Shown here: piece by piece, positions 32,910-43,705 of the stretch
Layout: each line of letters starts with the position of its first letter
How positions within the stretch are numbered: the stretch's first letter is position 1
Origin: Myxococcales bacterium
GTDB taxonomy: Bacteria; Myxococcota_A; UBA9042
DNA length: 64,000 nt
Direction: 5' to 3'
Assembly (NCBI GenBank): GCA_947491025.1
Contig: CANLIC010000001.1
Span: 186,001 to 250,000, forward strand
Translations under genes and position numbers: made by a program
The notes under the pieces: generated by a model
The model's input: only the letters and a program-made list of their open reading frames with translations
Told to the model about the DNA's origin: nothing
Databases searched by the model: none

Positions 32910-34931
32910 ATGGCCGCGTTCGAGCTCGTGTCAGAATTTTCTCCCGCGGGCGACCAGCCGGCAGCGATCGAGGCACTCTGCCAGGGGCTCGTCGAGGGAG
33001 AGCGCTGGCAGGTCCTGCTCGGCGTCACCGGCTCAGGCAAGACCTATACGATGGCGCAGGTGATCGCGCGCCACGGCAGACCGGCGCTGGTGCTCGCGCC
33101 GAACAAGACGCTTGCGGCGCAGCTTCACGCCGAGCTGTCGGGCCTTTTTCCTCACAACGCGGTCGAGTATTTCGTCAGCTATTACGACTATTACCAGCCC
33201 GAAGCCTACATCGCCTCGACGGACACCTACATCGAGAAGGACTCGCTGATCAACGAAGAGATCGACCGCATGCGCCACGCCGCGACGTTCTCGCTGCTGG
33301 AGCGCCGCGACGTGATCATCGTGGCGTCGGTCTCGTGCATCTACGGCATCGGGGCGCCGGTCGACTACCTGGCGATGCGGCTGCCGCTGCAGGTGGGGGC
33401 GCGACTGGATCGGCGGGCGCTGCTGCAGAAGCTGGTGGAATTGCAGTACGAGCGCAACGAGCTGGACCTGGGCCGCGGCAAGTTCCGGGTGCGCGGCGAC
33501 GTGATCGACATCGTGCCTGCAGGGGTGGACGATCGCGCGATCCGCATCACGCTCTGGGGCGACGAGATCGAGACGCTCGAGGTGGTCGATCCGTTGCGCG
33601 GCAAGGTGATGCAGAAGCTCGACCGGGTGCACCTGTACCCGAGCAGCCACTTCGTCACGCCAGCCGACACCCTCTCGAGGGCGCGCGAGTCGATCGCGGT
33701 GGAGCTGCGCGAGCGCCTGCAGGAGCTGCGAGCGGAGGGTCGCCTCCTCGAGGCGCAACGGCTGGAGCAGCGGACGACCTACGACCTCGAGGCGTTGTTG
33801 GTCCGCGGCTTCTGCAACGGCATCGAGAACTACTCGCGCCACCTGACCGGCAAACTGCCCGGCGAGCCGCCGCCGACCTTGCTCGACTACTTCCCGGACG
33901 ACTGGCTGATCGTGGTCGACGAGAGCCACGTGACGGTGCCGCAGGTGGGCGCGATGTTCCGTGGCGACCGGGCGCGCAAAGAGACGCTGGTGATGCACGG
34001 CTTTCGCTTGCCGTCCGCGCTCGACAACCGGCCGCTTCGCTTCGAGGAATTCCTGGAGCGGGCAAAGCGGGGCGTGCTGGTGTCGGCGACTCCGGGCGAC
34101 TGGGAGCTGACTCAGACCGGCGGCGTGGTGGTGGAGCAGGTCGTGCGCCCGACGGGCCTCGTCGACCCGGTGATCGAGGTACGGCCTGTCGGCAGGCAGG
34201 TCGATGACCTCTTGGGCGAGATCCGGCTGCGTGCTGGGCGCGACGAGCGCGTGCTGGTGACGACGCTGACCAAGCGCATGGCGGAGAACCTGACCGAGTA
34301 CTACGCGGATCTCGGGGTTCGGGTGCGCTACATGCACAGCGACATCGACACCTTGGAGCGGGTCGAGCTGCTGCGCGGTCTGCGCGCTGGCGACTTTGAC
34401 GTCCTGGTCGGCATCAACCTGCTGCGCGAGGGCTTGGATCTCCCCGAGGTGAGCCTGGTCGCGGTCTTGGACGCCGACAAGGAGGGCTTCTTGCGGTCGC
34501 GGCGGAGCCTGATCCAGACCATCGGCCGGGCGGCGCGCAACGCCGAGGGCATCGTCATCTTGTACGCAGACACGATCACGGCCTCGATGCGGGCGGCGAT
34601 CGACGAGACGGACCGCCGACGGACGCTGCAGGCCGAACACAACGCGAAGCACGGCATCGTGCCGACGACGATTCGCAAGAAGATCACGGGTGTCGAGCTT
34701 CTCTCGCTGGTCGACTCCGGCAAGCGCAGGGCCGCAGCCGGTGCCGCCGCCGGGGTGGGGGTCGACGTCGAAGCCGAGCTCTCGACCCTGGACCGGGCGG
34801 AGCTGGAGCGGCGCATCGGACAGCAGCGCAGCGAGATGCAGAAGGCCGCGCGAGAGCTGGACTTCGAGCGGGCGGCGGTCCTGCGCGACAGCGTGCGCGA
34901 CCTGCAGCAGCTGCTGCTGGCCCTAAGCTGA
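32910..34931 (+). CDS. uvrB: Excinuclease ABC subunit B
   Basis: 673 residues, the usual UvrB length. The helicase Walker A is GVTGSGKT (38-45). The beta-hairpin region [12 protein letters not shown] clamps damaged DNA. The Walker B box is VVDESH, and motif VI appears as [14 protein letters not shown]-terminal UVR domain (around [23 protein letters not shown]) binds UvrC. UvrB with UvrA scans DNA and directs UvrC to cut on both sides of a lesion. The ATG has GGAGGA six bases upstream. An in-frame ATG at 32694 would add a hydrophobic, lipobox-like extension and was rejected. The stop overlaps the convergent radical SAM gene by nine bases. Confidence 0.95.
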   Translation: MAAFELVSEFSPAGDQPAAIEALCQGLVEGERWQVLLGVTGSGKTYTMAQVIARHGRPALVLAPNKTLAAQLHAELSGLFPHNAVEYFVSYYDYYQPEAYIASTDTYIEKDSLINEEIDRMRHAATFSLLERRDVIIVASVSCIYGIGAPVDYLAMRLPLQVGARLDRRALLQKLVELQYERNELDLGRGKFRVRGDVIDIVPAGVDDRAIRITLWGDEIETLEVVDPLRGKVMQKLDRVHLYPSSHFVTPADTLSRARESIAVELRERLQELRAEGRLLEAQRLEQRTTYDLEALLVRGFCNGIENYSRHLTGKLPGEPPPTLLDYFPDDWLIVVDESHVTVPQVGAMFRGDRARKETLVMHGFRLPSALDNRPLRFEEFLERAKRGVLVSATPGDWELTQTGGVVVEQVVRPTGLVDPVIEVRPVGRQVDDLLGEIRLRAGRDERVLVTTLTKRMAENLTEYYADLGVRVRYMHSDIDTLERVELLRGLRAGDFDVLVGINLLREGLDLPEVSLVAVLDADKEGFLRSRRSLIQTIGRAARNAEGIVILYADTITASMRAAIDETDRRRTLQAEHNAKHGIVPTTIRKKITGVELLSLVDSGKRRAAAGAAAGVGVDVEAELSTLDRAELERRIGQQRSEMQKAARELDFERAAVLRDSVRDLQQLLLALS

Positions 34932-36380
34932 CGCCTTGGCGGTGAGGTCGATGATCTCGTTGTCGAGGTAGTCCTCGATGATCTGCGTCGGCGGCGGGCG
35001 ATCGCGCACCGCGACCAGCTCGTCGGCGCCGAAGGCGTCGAGGTAACGCTGCCAGACACCGGCGCAGATGCGGTCGAAGGCGCAGCCGCCACAGCGCGCT
35101 ACCGGCTTGACCCGCTCCGGATCGGCGACGCGCCCGTCGCCAAAGTCGCCATAGACATCGAAGTGGTCGACGTACTCAGGGATCAGGCAGGGCGGGATGG
35201 CCGCCGACTGGCTGGTCTCAACGCGCATGCCGGTGCGGCGGCCGAGCTCAAAGGCTTGGACGAAGAGCGGCGTACACTCGTCAAAGCGCAGCGCGTCGGC
35301 CGTGTGCAGCAGGGCGGTGCCGCGCGGCATGGCGTAGCTGAACTGCAGGCGATCGAGTCGTCCGCCCCAGCGCCGCCAGCACTCCTCGGCGAACGCAGGG
35401 ACCTCGGCGAGGTTGGCGCGCGTGACGACGCAGGTGATCTTGACGCGAAAGCCGAGCGCCATGGCGGCGTCGATGGCGCGGAGCTTGGCAGCGTGGCGCG
35501 GCGTTGGCGTGGCGTCGGGCGGCGGCGCCACCGCCGGCATTCCCCGGCGAAAGCGCTCTGCCAACGGGAGTTTGGGTACATCGTAGGCGCCAGTAAGCCG
35601 ATCGCTCAGCAGCGGGTCGAAGGCGTGGAGCGAGAAGCCGATGCCCAAGCGATCGCGGTAAGGGAGGTAGGGGTCGAGGGCCCCCTCGGCGCCGAACAAC
35701 ACGCCGTTGGTCTGCACGATGATGTCGCGGGCGCCGCGCTCGGCGGCGAGGGCCACCAGCTCGGGCAAGGTCCGCACCAGCGTCGGCTCGCCACCGGAGA
35801 AGATCACCTGCCGCAAGGCGCCTGCGGGCAGCCGATCGAGGATCTGGCGCAGCTTGGTCTTGGACGGCACAAGGTTGCTGTTGCCCTCGGTCGCGTTGCA
35901 GAAGGCGCAGTGCTCGTCGCAATGATCGGTGACGCGCAGGTAGAGCTTCTTGCCGCTGGTGATCTCGAGGTAGCTGTCGCGCGCCGGCGCCCGAAAGTAG
36001 CGGTGATCGAGGGCGTCAGCGTCGAGGCCCTGACGCGCGGCGACGAGCTCGACGCGGCGGGCGATCTCGGCGAGCAGCGCCGCGGCGACGCGATCAAACG
36101 CTGCACCGCGGTAGCTGACGTTCCAACGCGGCGTGCGCAAGTAGGCGTCGCAGGTGGGGTCGTGGTGGCGCAGCAGGACCGCGAGGTCCCAAGGCTGGCC
36201 GTCGCGTTCGACGGCGAGGACGACATGGTCGCCATCGTGATGCCAGTCGAGGCAACGGACCCTGCCGACGGCGTCGCCTGGGCCGAGATCAGCGGCTGCA
36301 GCGATCTCGCGGATGAAGCCGTCGAGCCTCGGGATCGTCGCGCCATCGAGGGCCAAGACCGCCTTGTCGAGTCGCGCCAT
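34923..36380 (-). CDS. Radical SAM protein with C-terminal Cys cluster
   Basis: 485 residues. The radical SAM iron-sulfur motif is CDEHCAFC (Cys 154, 158, 161), followed by the SAM-binding FSGGEPTL. The C-terminal CGGC (430-433) and Cys 439 in DRICAGVW resemble the auxiliary cluster of SPASM/twitch enzymes that modify peptides or proteins. About 140 unrecognised residues precede the core; they could form a substrate-binding domain. The enzyme presumably generates a 5'-deoxyadenosyl radical, but its substrate is not apparent: neither neighbour encodes an obvious small precursor peptide. It converges with uvrB. I could not assign a subfamily. Confidence 0.85.
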   Translation of the reverse strand: MARLDKAVLALDGATIPRLDGFIREIAAAADLGPGDAVGRVRCLDWHHDGDHVVLAVERDGQPWDLAVLLRHHDPTCDAYLRTPRWNVSYRGAAFDRVAAALLAEIARRVELVAARQGLDADALDHRYFRAPARDSYLEITSGKKLYLRVTDHCDEHCAFCNATEGNSNLVPSKTKLRQILDRLPAGALRQVIFSGGEPTLVRTLPELVALAAERGARDIIVQTNGVLFGAEGALDPYLPYRDRLGIGFSLHAFDPLLSDRLTGAYDVPKLPLAERFRRGMPAVAPPPDATPTPRHAAKLRAIDAAMALGFRVKITCVVTRANLAEVPAFAEECWRRWGGRLDRLQFSYAMPRGTALLHTADALRFDECTPLFVQAFELGRRTGMRVETSQSAAIPPCLIPEYVDHFDVYGDFGDGRVADPERVKPVARCGGCAFDRICAGVWQRYLDAFGADELVAVRDRPPPTQIIEDYLDNEIIDLTAKASA

Positions 36381-36484
36381 GGCCTGACCGTAGCAGCGCG
36401 CCCGCGCTCGGCCAACCCCATGACGCCCATGGCGCGAGAAACGCTGCCTGATTCGCGAGGAAGGCGAGTCGCGGCAGCGGCGGC

Positions 36485-39454
36485 CTAGGCCGGCCGATCA
36501 AACCAGGAGCCGGCGCGGGCGCGGCCGAGGCGGACGCGGCGCAGCAGCAGCTCCAGCGGTAGCAGCAGCAACGCCAGGGCCACCAGCGTCGGCCAGAGCG
36601 GCCGCCAGCTGCGCCAAGTGGCATTGCCGCGTTGCTGCCAGTCGACGCGGCGGGCGACGGCGCTGCCTCCGGTGGCGGCGACCACCTCGTCGAGGCCGCC
36701 TGCGCCAGCCGTGACAGCGCGGAACTCGTCTGGATAGGGGCGGCTCAGGCTGGCCCGCCCGCGCAGGAGCGCCGGCTCTTTGGGCGCGGCACGCAGCTCG
36801 ACGGCGACGTCGTAGGCGCCGAACTCCGCCATCGGCGCCATCGCCTCGTAGCGGCCAGGCGCCACCTCGGTCAGCGCCAGGGTGCGGCCAGGGCCGGTCG
36901 GCGGCCGCAGCGTCGCTGTCGCCAGCAGGCCTCCTGCGGGCAGGTCGTCCAGCACGGCGTCGACGGTGACCCGCAGGCGCTCGTCCTCGCGCTGCAGCTG
37001 CACGTCCGCTTCGGCCGAGAGATCCTCGAGCAGCACGTCGCGCACCAGCTGCCGTGCCAGAACGGCGTAGCCCGACCAGTCGATCCAGTCCTGGGCCCAA
37101 CGGTTCTTCAGGTCCGAGGTCCAGACCGATACCTTGCCGAGCCCGAGCCGCCAGCGCACCAGCAGTGGCTCGCCCGAGCTCACCCGCAGGAGCTCCTCGG
37201 CCCCGGGCTTGGGCTTGCTGGTGAGAAAGCCGCGCAGGACCGGCGACCGGCCGAGATCGACGCCGCGCAGCAGCTCGAGGCGGCCGACGCCCGGCGCAAG
37301 CTTCGCCCGCACCCGCCGCTCGACGAGGGACTGCCCCGCGATCTCCTTGGTCTCGCGGAGGAAGATACGCGGCAGGTTCTCCGGCCTGTCGGTGAACCAG
37401 GCGCGGCCGCCACCGCGGTCGGCGATCGCCTCCAGCAGGCCGCGATCGATCTCGTCGCCGATGCCGACGGCGGTGACGGTGATCTGGGAGCGGCGCATCT
37501 GGCGGACCAGGGCGTCGATACCGGCCCGCGGGGCCTGACCGTCCGAGAGCAAGATGACGTGCTTGACCTTGGCGTGGGCGCGCTCGAGCTCGGCGGCTGC
37601 CATCTGCAACGCTGGATAGATGTGGGTACCGCCGCTCGGTGAGATGCCGTCGATGCGTGTGGCGATTCGGTAGCGGTTGCCCGCGCGCTGCAGCGGCACC
37701 ACAGAGCGCGGCATGTTGTCGAAGGCGACGATGCCAATGCGGTCTTCGTGCCCGAGCGCTTCCGCAGTCGCCCGCGCGGCTTCCTTGGCGAGGTCCATCT
37801 TGGGGCCGGCCATCGAGCCCGAGCGGTCGAGCACCAACATCAGGGCGATGCTCGGCTCCTCAACGGTCGACTTCACTTCGAGGCGCACGGGCAACACCTG
37901 CTTCTCGAGCCAGCTGCCCTCCCAGCCGCCCGAACCGAGCGCGTCTTCGCCGCCGACAAAGAGCAGACCGCCGCCTCGCTCGGCGTAGCGGCCGAGCGCT
38001 CGCTGCTCGGCATCGCCGACTTGAGGCACCCCTGCGGCGGTGATTCGGGCCAGATCGCTGACGATGACGGCGTCGAAGCCCTGCAGCCCGGCGACGTCGC
38101 GCGGCAGGCCCTCCGGACCGCGGAGGGTCAACTCAAAGTCGTCTTCGAGCGCACGGGCCAACGTGCGCGCCGAAGGCGGTGTGCCCTCGACATACAGGAC
38201 CTTGGGTCGCGCCACCACGACGATGCGGGCGCGCACCGCGTTGTTGCCGTCGTGTTGGTCCTCTCCGCCGATCACAGCGCAGCGCAGGTCGAGGTCGTGC
38301 GCGCCGGCTTCGCGCCAGCGGCCCTTGCCGAGCTCGACGGTGGTGACGCCGGGGGTGAGATCGGCCACCACCGGGCCGAGCGCGATTTTGGCGCCGGCGC
38401 CAGCCGTGCCGTCCGCCCGACAGGAGACCTTCGCAGGGCGTGTGGTGGCGACGCGCAGCGCGATCGGCGCGGGCACGTTGGCGCGCACCCGCGGCGGCAC
38501 GATCGCGCCCTCAACGACGACCTCGCCGTTGGCGGCAAGCACCCCGAGGTCGCCGCGGTGGACGCTGATCCCGGCCCGCCTCAGCGTCGAGAGCGTCCGG
38601 CGGGCGTCGCCGCGGGTCTCGGCGCCATCGCTCCAGACGACGACGTGGCCGACGCGATCCGGGTCGAGCAGACCGATGGCGAGGTCGAGGGCGGACTCTA
38701 GGTCGGTGGCGTCGGCGCGTCGGGGGCCCGCCGCAGGCCCCGCTGTCGGCGCTGCCACCAGCGGCCCGCCGTCGCCCAGATCCGCGCCGAGGGGCGCGCT
38801 GGTTGCGCGCTGCAGCCATGGCAGCAGAGGCGGCAACGCGGCCGCGGTCTCCTCGGATTCTGTGGCGGTCGGCGGCCACGGCAAGCGCTGCGGACCGGCC
38901 CCGAAGGCGACGACGTGCTGGAGGCGGCCGGTCCCGGCGGTGGCGTCGAGCTCGTCCTCCAAGGCGTCTGTGGGTAGGGTGTCCGCAACGGCGGCTTCTT
39001 CGCGACGTGTCTCGGCCAGGTCGGCCTCGATCGCGGTGGCGGCCCGGGCCAGCGCGGCCGGGGCCATCGAACCGCTGACGTCGACCAGATGCACTACGGC
39101 CAGGTTGCGAGGTCGTTCCTGACGCGCCCGGGGCGCGGCGATGGCCAAGACCAGGGCGGCGACGGTCGCCATGCGCAACACGGTGGCGAGCGCGGTCTGC
39201 CAGCGCGGCAGATCGGCGACGGCGCCGAGGCCCAGCAGCGGCAGCAGCCAGGCCGCGAGCAGGCCCCACAGCCGCTCCGGGTGAGCCAACTCGACCCCAC
39301 CAGCCGCGAGGGCGCCCAGCCAGCGCGGCGCCTCGGACTGCGCGTAGGCGCCGACGCCGAACCCGAGCGCCAGCCAAACCAGCGCGGCGGCGATGAGGCC
39401 GGGCGAGGCGAGCGCACGTCGTCGCGGGGCGTTGGGCGAGGCCAGCGGGCTCAC
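36485..39454 (-). CDS. Membrane protein with VWA and GATase-like domains
   Basis: 989 residues. Three N-terminal membrane helices (about 17-37, 62-82, 88-107) precede a degenerate VWA-like region with DVSGSM (125-130). A class I glutamine-amidotransferase-like domain lies at about 415-520 (VLYVEGTPPSARTLARALE to GGLLFVGGED). A full VWA domain at 540-710 has the MIDAS residues DRSGS (543-547). A beta-rich region and a final helix end the protein. Proteins of this build accompany MoxR and BatA and may assemble or monitor envelope complexes; the reaction is unknown. It starts with GTG overlapping the upstream stop in GTGA, and GGAGGAC precedes it. Confidence 0.82.
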   Translation of the reverse strand: MSPLASPNAPRRRALASPGLIAAALVWLALGFGVGAYAQSEAPRWLGALAAGGVELAHPERLWGLLAAWLLPLLGLGAVADLPRWQTALATVLRMATVAALVLAIAAPRARQERPRNLAVVHLVDVSGSMAPAALARAATAIEADLAETRREEAAVADTLPTDALEDELDATAGTGRLQHVVAFGAGPQRLPWPPTATESEETAAALPPLLPWLQRATSAPLGADLGDGGPLVAAPTAGPAAGPRRADATDLESALDLAIGLLDPDRVGHVVVWSDGAETRGDARRTLSTLRRAGISVHRGDLGVLAANGEVVVEGAIVPPRVRANVPAPIALRVATTRPAKVSCRADGTAGAGAKIALGPVVADLTPGVTTVELGKGRWREAGAHDLDLRCAVIGGEDQHDGNNAVRARIVVVARPKVLYVEGTPPSARTLARALEDDFELTLRGPEGLPRDVAGLQGFDAVIVSDLARITAAGVPQVGDAEQRALGRYAERGGGLLFVGGEDALGSGGWEGSWLEKQVLPVRLEVKSTVEEPSIALMLVLDRSGSMAGPKMDLAKEAARATAEALGHEDRIGIVAFDNMPRSVVPLQRAGNRYRIATRIDGISPSGGTHIYPALQMAAAELERAHAKVKHVILLSDGQAPRAGIDALVRQMRRSQITVTAVGIGDEIDRGLLEAIADRGGGRAWFTDRPENLPRIFLRETKEIAGQSLVERRVRAKLAPGVGRLELLRGVDLGRSPVLRGFLTSKPKPGAEELLRVSSGEPLLVRWRLGLGKVSVWTSDLKNRWAQDWIDWSGYAVLARQLVRDVLLEDLSAEADVQLQREDERLRVTVDAVLDDLPAGGLLATATLRPPTGPGRTLALTEVAPGRYEAMAPMAEFGAYDVAVELRAAPKEPALLRGRASLSRPYPDEFRAVTAGAGGLDEVVAATGGSAVARRVDWQQRGNATWRSWRPLWPTLVALALLLLPLELLLRRVRLGRARAGSWFDRPA

Positions 39455-41580
39455 ACCGTCCTCCGACGCTGAAAGAGGCCCCACTCGATCCAGAGGCCAA
39501 ACGCGGCGGCGGCGACGAGCAGCGCCCAAGCGCTCCAAGGACCGCTTGGTTCCGCTTCGCTCGCTGCGGCGGCTCTCTCGGGCTGCCAACGCGGCAGCGG
39601 GGCGCCGACGCGGTCCGGGCGCTCGGTCGCCGGCGAGAGCGTCGGCCGGGCCAGCTCGAGGCCGCTGTCGCTGCGAAAGGCGTGAATGCCATGGCGTTCG
39701 CTGGTCGCCAGCAGGGCGTCGGCGCTGGTGCGGGCCGGCGTCGCCGCTTGGCCGGGCTCCTGCCAGGTCCAGGAGACGCCGCGCACCGGCGCGCCGATTG
39801 CCCAAGGGCGACCGACCTCCAAGGCCGCGACGACGGGCGACTCATCGCCGGCCAGCCAGTCGATGGCGTTGGCCAAGAGCAGCGGCAGCAGGTAGCGGCC
39901 GCCGAGATCGGTCTCCAGCAGATCGAAGCCGATGTCGAGGCGCCGCACGCCGGCGTCATCGGCGACGGCGATGGCCGCTTGATCGCGATCGATGATGAGC
40001 GGCACGGCCCCAGCGCCGACCTGCAGCGGACGGATCAGGTCGATGTTGGCGTCGTGCAACGAGACGCCGCGCATCAGCGGGTGGTCGGTGGCTGCGATCG
40101 AGAGCTCCAACGGTGGACGTACGCCTGGGCTGGACGCCACAGCGTCAGCCGGCCCGGCATCTTTGCCGTCGTTCGGGGCGTCGGCAGCAGCCGAAGGGCC
40201 TGACAATGCGCGTGGATCGGTGGGGCGAGCGTCGGCGTGTCCGCGCAGATCGAAGCGCAGGACCGGCATGCCGGGCGGCGCCGGCTTGGCGACCTGCTCG
40301 AGCAGGACCACGTCAATGCCATGGGCCAGGCGACGATCGGCGGAGAACGCGTTGGGATCGTAGGCATCGGGGCGAATCCGCTTGACCTCGAAGCGCTCGT
40401 TGGCGACCAGCGCCGCTTCCAGGAAGAGGTTGTCGCCGCCGACCCAGAGGACGCCGAGCCGTCGTCGCTGAGCGGCGACCGCGAATCCCCAGTCGTCCTG
40501 CGGCGCCAAGTCGACGAACGTACTCAGATCTGCAGCCCGAACTTGGACGGCGAAGCGCCCGCCTGCCAGGTCGACGGCGTCAAATCGCACGACACGGCTG
40601 CCGCGCGCCGGCAGGACCAGGGTCTGCTCGGCGACGACAGCCGCCGGGTTGTCGAAGTCGGCGACGGTGCTGCCCTCGGCGCGCGAGCAGAGCACGACGC
40701 GGGCGTTGACCTCGCTGGCGCTGTCGTTGCGCACCAGCGCCTGGACGACGCCGCGGCCCGGATCGGCGCGGTGGCTGCGGACCCCCACCTGCACCGTGGC
40801 GAGGTTGGCGAGGGCGGCGGGCGCGGCTTTGGCGCCGGTCGCGGCCTTTTCCTGCGCAGGCGCTTGCCCGGCCGGGCCGACCAAGAGCCACTGCACGGCG
40901 ACGCCAGCGACTTTGGCCGCGGACGGCAGGGCGCCATCCTGCGACGGACCGCCGTCGGTGACGACGATCACGCTCGGCAGGCTGCGGCCTTGCAGGGCGT
41001 CCGCCGCGGCGCGCAGCGCCCGATCGAGGTCGAGCGCGGCGTCGGTGGCCCCGAGGCGCTGGGCTGCCTCGCGCAGCGGCCCGACGTCGGCGCTCCAAGG
41101 TCCTTGGGTTCGCACCCCGGCCGCAGCGCTGAGCAGCAAGAATCGCTCGCCCGGCCGCGCCTGCGCCCAGATCGCGCCGAGGCGTTCGCGCGCCTCGTCG
41201 AGCCGGCTGCGTGGCAAGAGCGCAGCCTCGATGTGGCCATCGCGGGTCGCCATCGAGGCGGAGACGTCGACGATGACGATGGTGTGGCGGGTCGGCGGTG
41301 CGGCGCGGGCGCGCCAGGCGTGGAGCCCGAGGGGGCGCTCGGCGAGGGCTGCCCATAGCGCCGCAGCGACAGCGACCATCGCCAACCACGACAAGATGCG
41401 TCGCCAGCGCCTGCCGAGCCGCCGCGCCTCGACCTGCAGCAGCACGCTCTGCCAGAGCGCTCCGAAGGGCACCTGCAGCTGACGGCGACGCGGCTCCAAG
41501 AGGTAGAGCAGCGTCAGCCCCGCGAGGAGCGCGGCGCCCCACGGCCAGGCGGCATCCAGGGTGGCGAAGGCCTCGATCAC
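39451..41580 (-). CDS. BatA-like membrane protein with VWA domain
   Basis: 709 residues. Two N-terminal membrane segments (WGAALLAGLTLLYLLEP and ILSWLAMVAVAAALWAAL) match the BatA N-terminal region. A VWA domain follows with MIDAS motif DVSAS and VIVVTDGGPS. The central and C-terminal parts are beta-rich, and a last helix (WALLVAAAAFGLWIEW) ends the protein. BatA proteins bind metal-dependent partners and work with MoxR ATPases. Translation starts at GTG, overlapping the DUF58 gene stop in GTGA, and its own stop overlaps the next gene in the same way, so the three are translationally coupled. Confidence 0.83.
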   Translation of the reverse strand: MIEAFATLDAAWPWGAALLAGLTLLYLLEPRRRQLQVPFGALWQSVLLQVEARRLGRRWRRILSWLAMVAVAAALWAALAERPLGLHAWRARAAPPTRHTIVIVDVSASMATRDGHIEAALLPRSRLDEARERLGAIWAQARPGERFLLLSAAAGVRTQGPWSADVGPLREAAQRLGATDAALDLDRALRAAADALQGRSLPSVIVVTDGGPSQDGALPSAAKVAGVAVQWLLVGPAGQAPAQEKAATGAKAAPAALANLATVQVGVRSHRADPGRGVVQALVRNDSASEVNARVVLCSRAEGSTVADFDNPAAVVAEQTLVLPARGSRVVRFDAVDLAGGRFAVQVRAADLSTFVDLAPQDDWGFAVAAQRRRLGVLWVGGDNLFLEAALVANERFEVKRIRPDAYDPNAFSADRRLAHGIDVVLLEQVAKPAPPGMPVLRFDLRGHADARPTDPRALSGPSAAADAPNDGKDAGPADAVASSPGVRPPLELSIAATDHPLMRGVSLHDANIDLIRPLQVGAGAVPLIIDRDQAAIAVADDAGVRRLDIGFDLLETDLGGRYLLPLLLANAIDWLAGDESPVVAALEVGRPWAIGAPVRGVSWTWQEPGQAATPARTSADALLATSERHGIHAFRSDSGLELARPTLSPATERPDRVGAPLPRWQPERAAAASEAEPSGPWSAWALLVAAAAFGLWIEWGLFQRRRTV

Positions 41581-42533
41581 CCGAGGAATCCCCCGAGTCG
41601 AAACACCCGCATCACCACCTCGTCGAAAGGCAGCGCCACATCGACCCGCAGCGCGCGCGCGCCGACTTCGCGGGCTGCAGACTCGACGCCGGCGGCAAAG
41701 CGGACGAACGCCTCGCGGTAGGCCTCGAGCAGGGCGGGCGTCAAGAAGACCTCATGCCGTTCGCCGGTTTCTACGTCGACCAGGACGAGATCGCCGGTCT
41801 GTCCCGACTGGAAGAGTCGCTCGTCGGCGAGCTGGATCACCATCGTCTCGAAGCCGCGCGCCGCCAGCTCGCGCAGGCCATCGCCGAGGCCCTGCGGGTC
41901 GTAGAGATCGCTCAAGATCACCGCGAGACCGCGACGGGGACGGCTGCGGACAAAGTCCTGGATCGACTGGCGGATCTGCGTCTTGCCTGCGGGTCGCAGC
42001 GCCGACAGCGTCCGTAGCAGCCGGTAGAATTGGGCACGGCCGCGCACCGGGCGTTCGGCACGCGCCTTGCCGTCGGCCATCGGCGCCAGGGCGACGCGAT
42101 CGAGGTTCGACAGCGAGATCCACGCCAGGGCTGCGGTGATCTGCAGGGCCCGGTCGAAGAGACTCGGCTCACCGGCCGGCGCCATCGCCATCGACGGGCT
42201 GCGGTCGAGCAGAAAGTAGACCGAGAGGTCCTCCTCTTCCTCGTATTGGCGAAGGAGCATTCGCTCGCTGCGGCCCCAGACCTTCCAGTCGAGGTGGCGC
42301 AGATCGTCGCCGGGGGCGTAGTCGCGGTGGTCGGCGAATTCGATGCCGGAGCCGATCGCCTTGCTTCGCCGCACCGCCCGCTGGCCGGAGGCCGCCATGC
42401 GCCGGGCCAGCAGCGCCAGGTGCTCGATGCGGCGCAAGAAGGCGGCATCAAAGAGGTCGTCGCGGATGCCTCGGCGCTCGCCGACGGGCATGGCGTCCAA
42501 TGCCATCTGCGCGCTGTCCGCCGAGCCCGTCAT
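41577..42533 (-). CDS. DUF58-domain protein
   Basis: 318 residues, soluble. The DUF58 signature is clear: SGIEFADHRDYAPGDDLR followed by DWKVWGRSERM. A VWA-like fold follows with LLDRSPSM as the MIDAS-like loop and AVILSDLYDP. DUF58 proteins are almost always encoded after a MoxR ATPase, as here, and are thought to be its adaptors or clients. GGAGG stands before the ATG. It lies 58 bases downstream of moxR and overlaps the BatA-like gene by four bases. Confidence 0.9.
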   Translation of the reverse strand: MTGSADSAQMALDAMPVGERRGIRDDLFDAAFLRRIEHLALLARRMAASGQRAVRRSKAIGSGIEFADHRDYAPGDDLRHLDWKVWGRSERMLLRQYEEEEDLSVYFLLDRSPSMAMAPAGEPSLFDRALQITAALAWISLSNLDRVALAPMADGKARAERPVRGRAQFYRLLRTLSALRPAGKTQIRQSIQDFVRSRPRRGLAVILSDLYDPQGLGDGLRELAARGFETMVIQLADERLFQSGQTGDLVLVDVETGERHEVFLTPALLEAYREAFVRFAAGVESAAREVGARALRVDVALPFDEVVMRVFRLGGFLG

Positions 42534-42591
42534 GCCGCCTCCTCCCCCCTGCGCGCGCCCATGCCTGCGTCGCGAGCTCGCGCAGTGGCGC

Positions 42592-43656
<1,065 letters not shown>

Positions 43657-43705
43657 CGGCAGCTCCTGCAATGCGCGCTGGGTCGACGCGCCGGATCGAC
43701 GGGGC

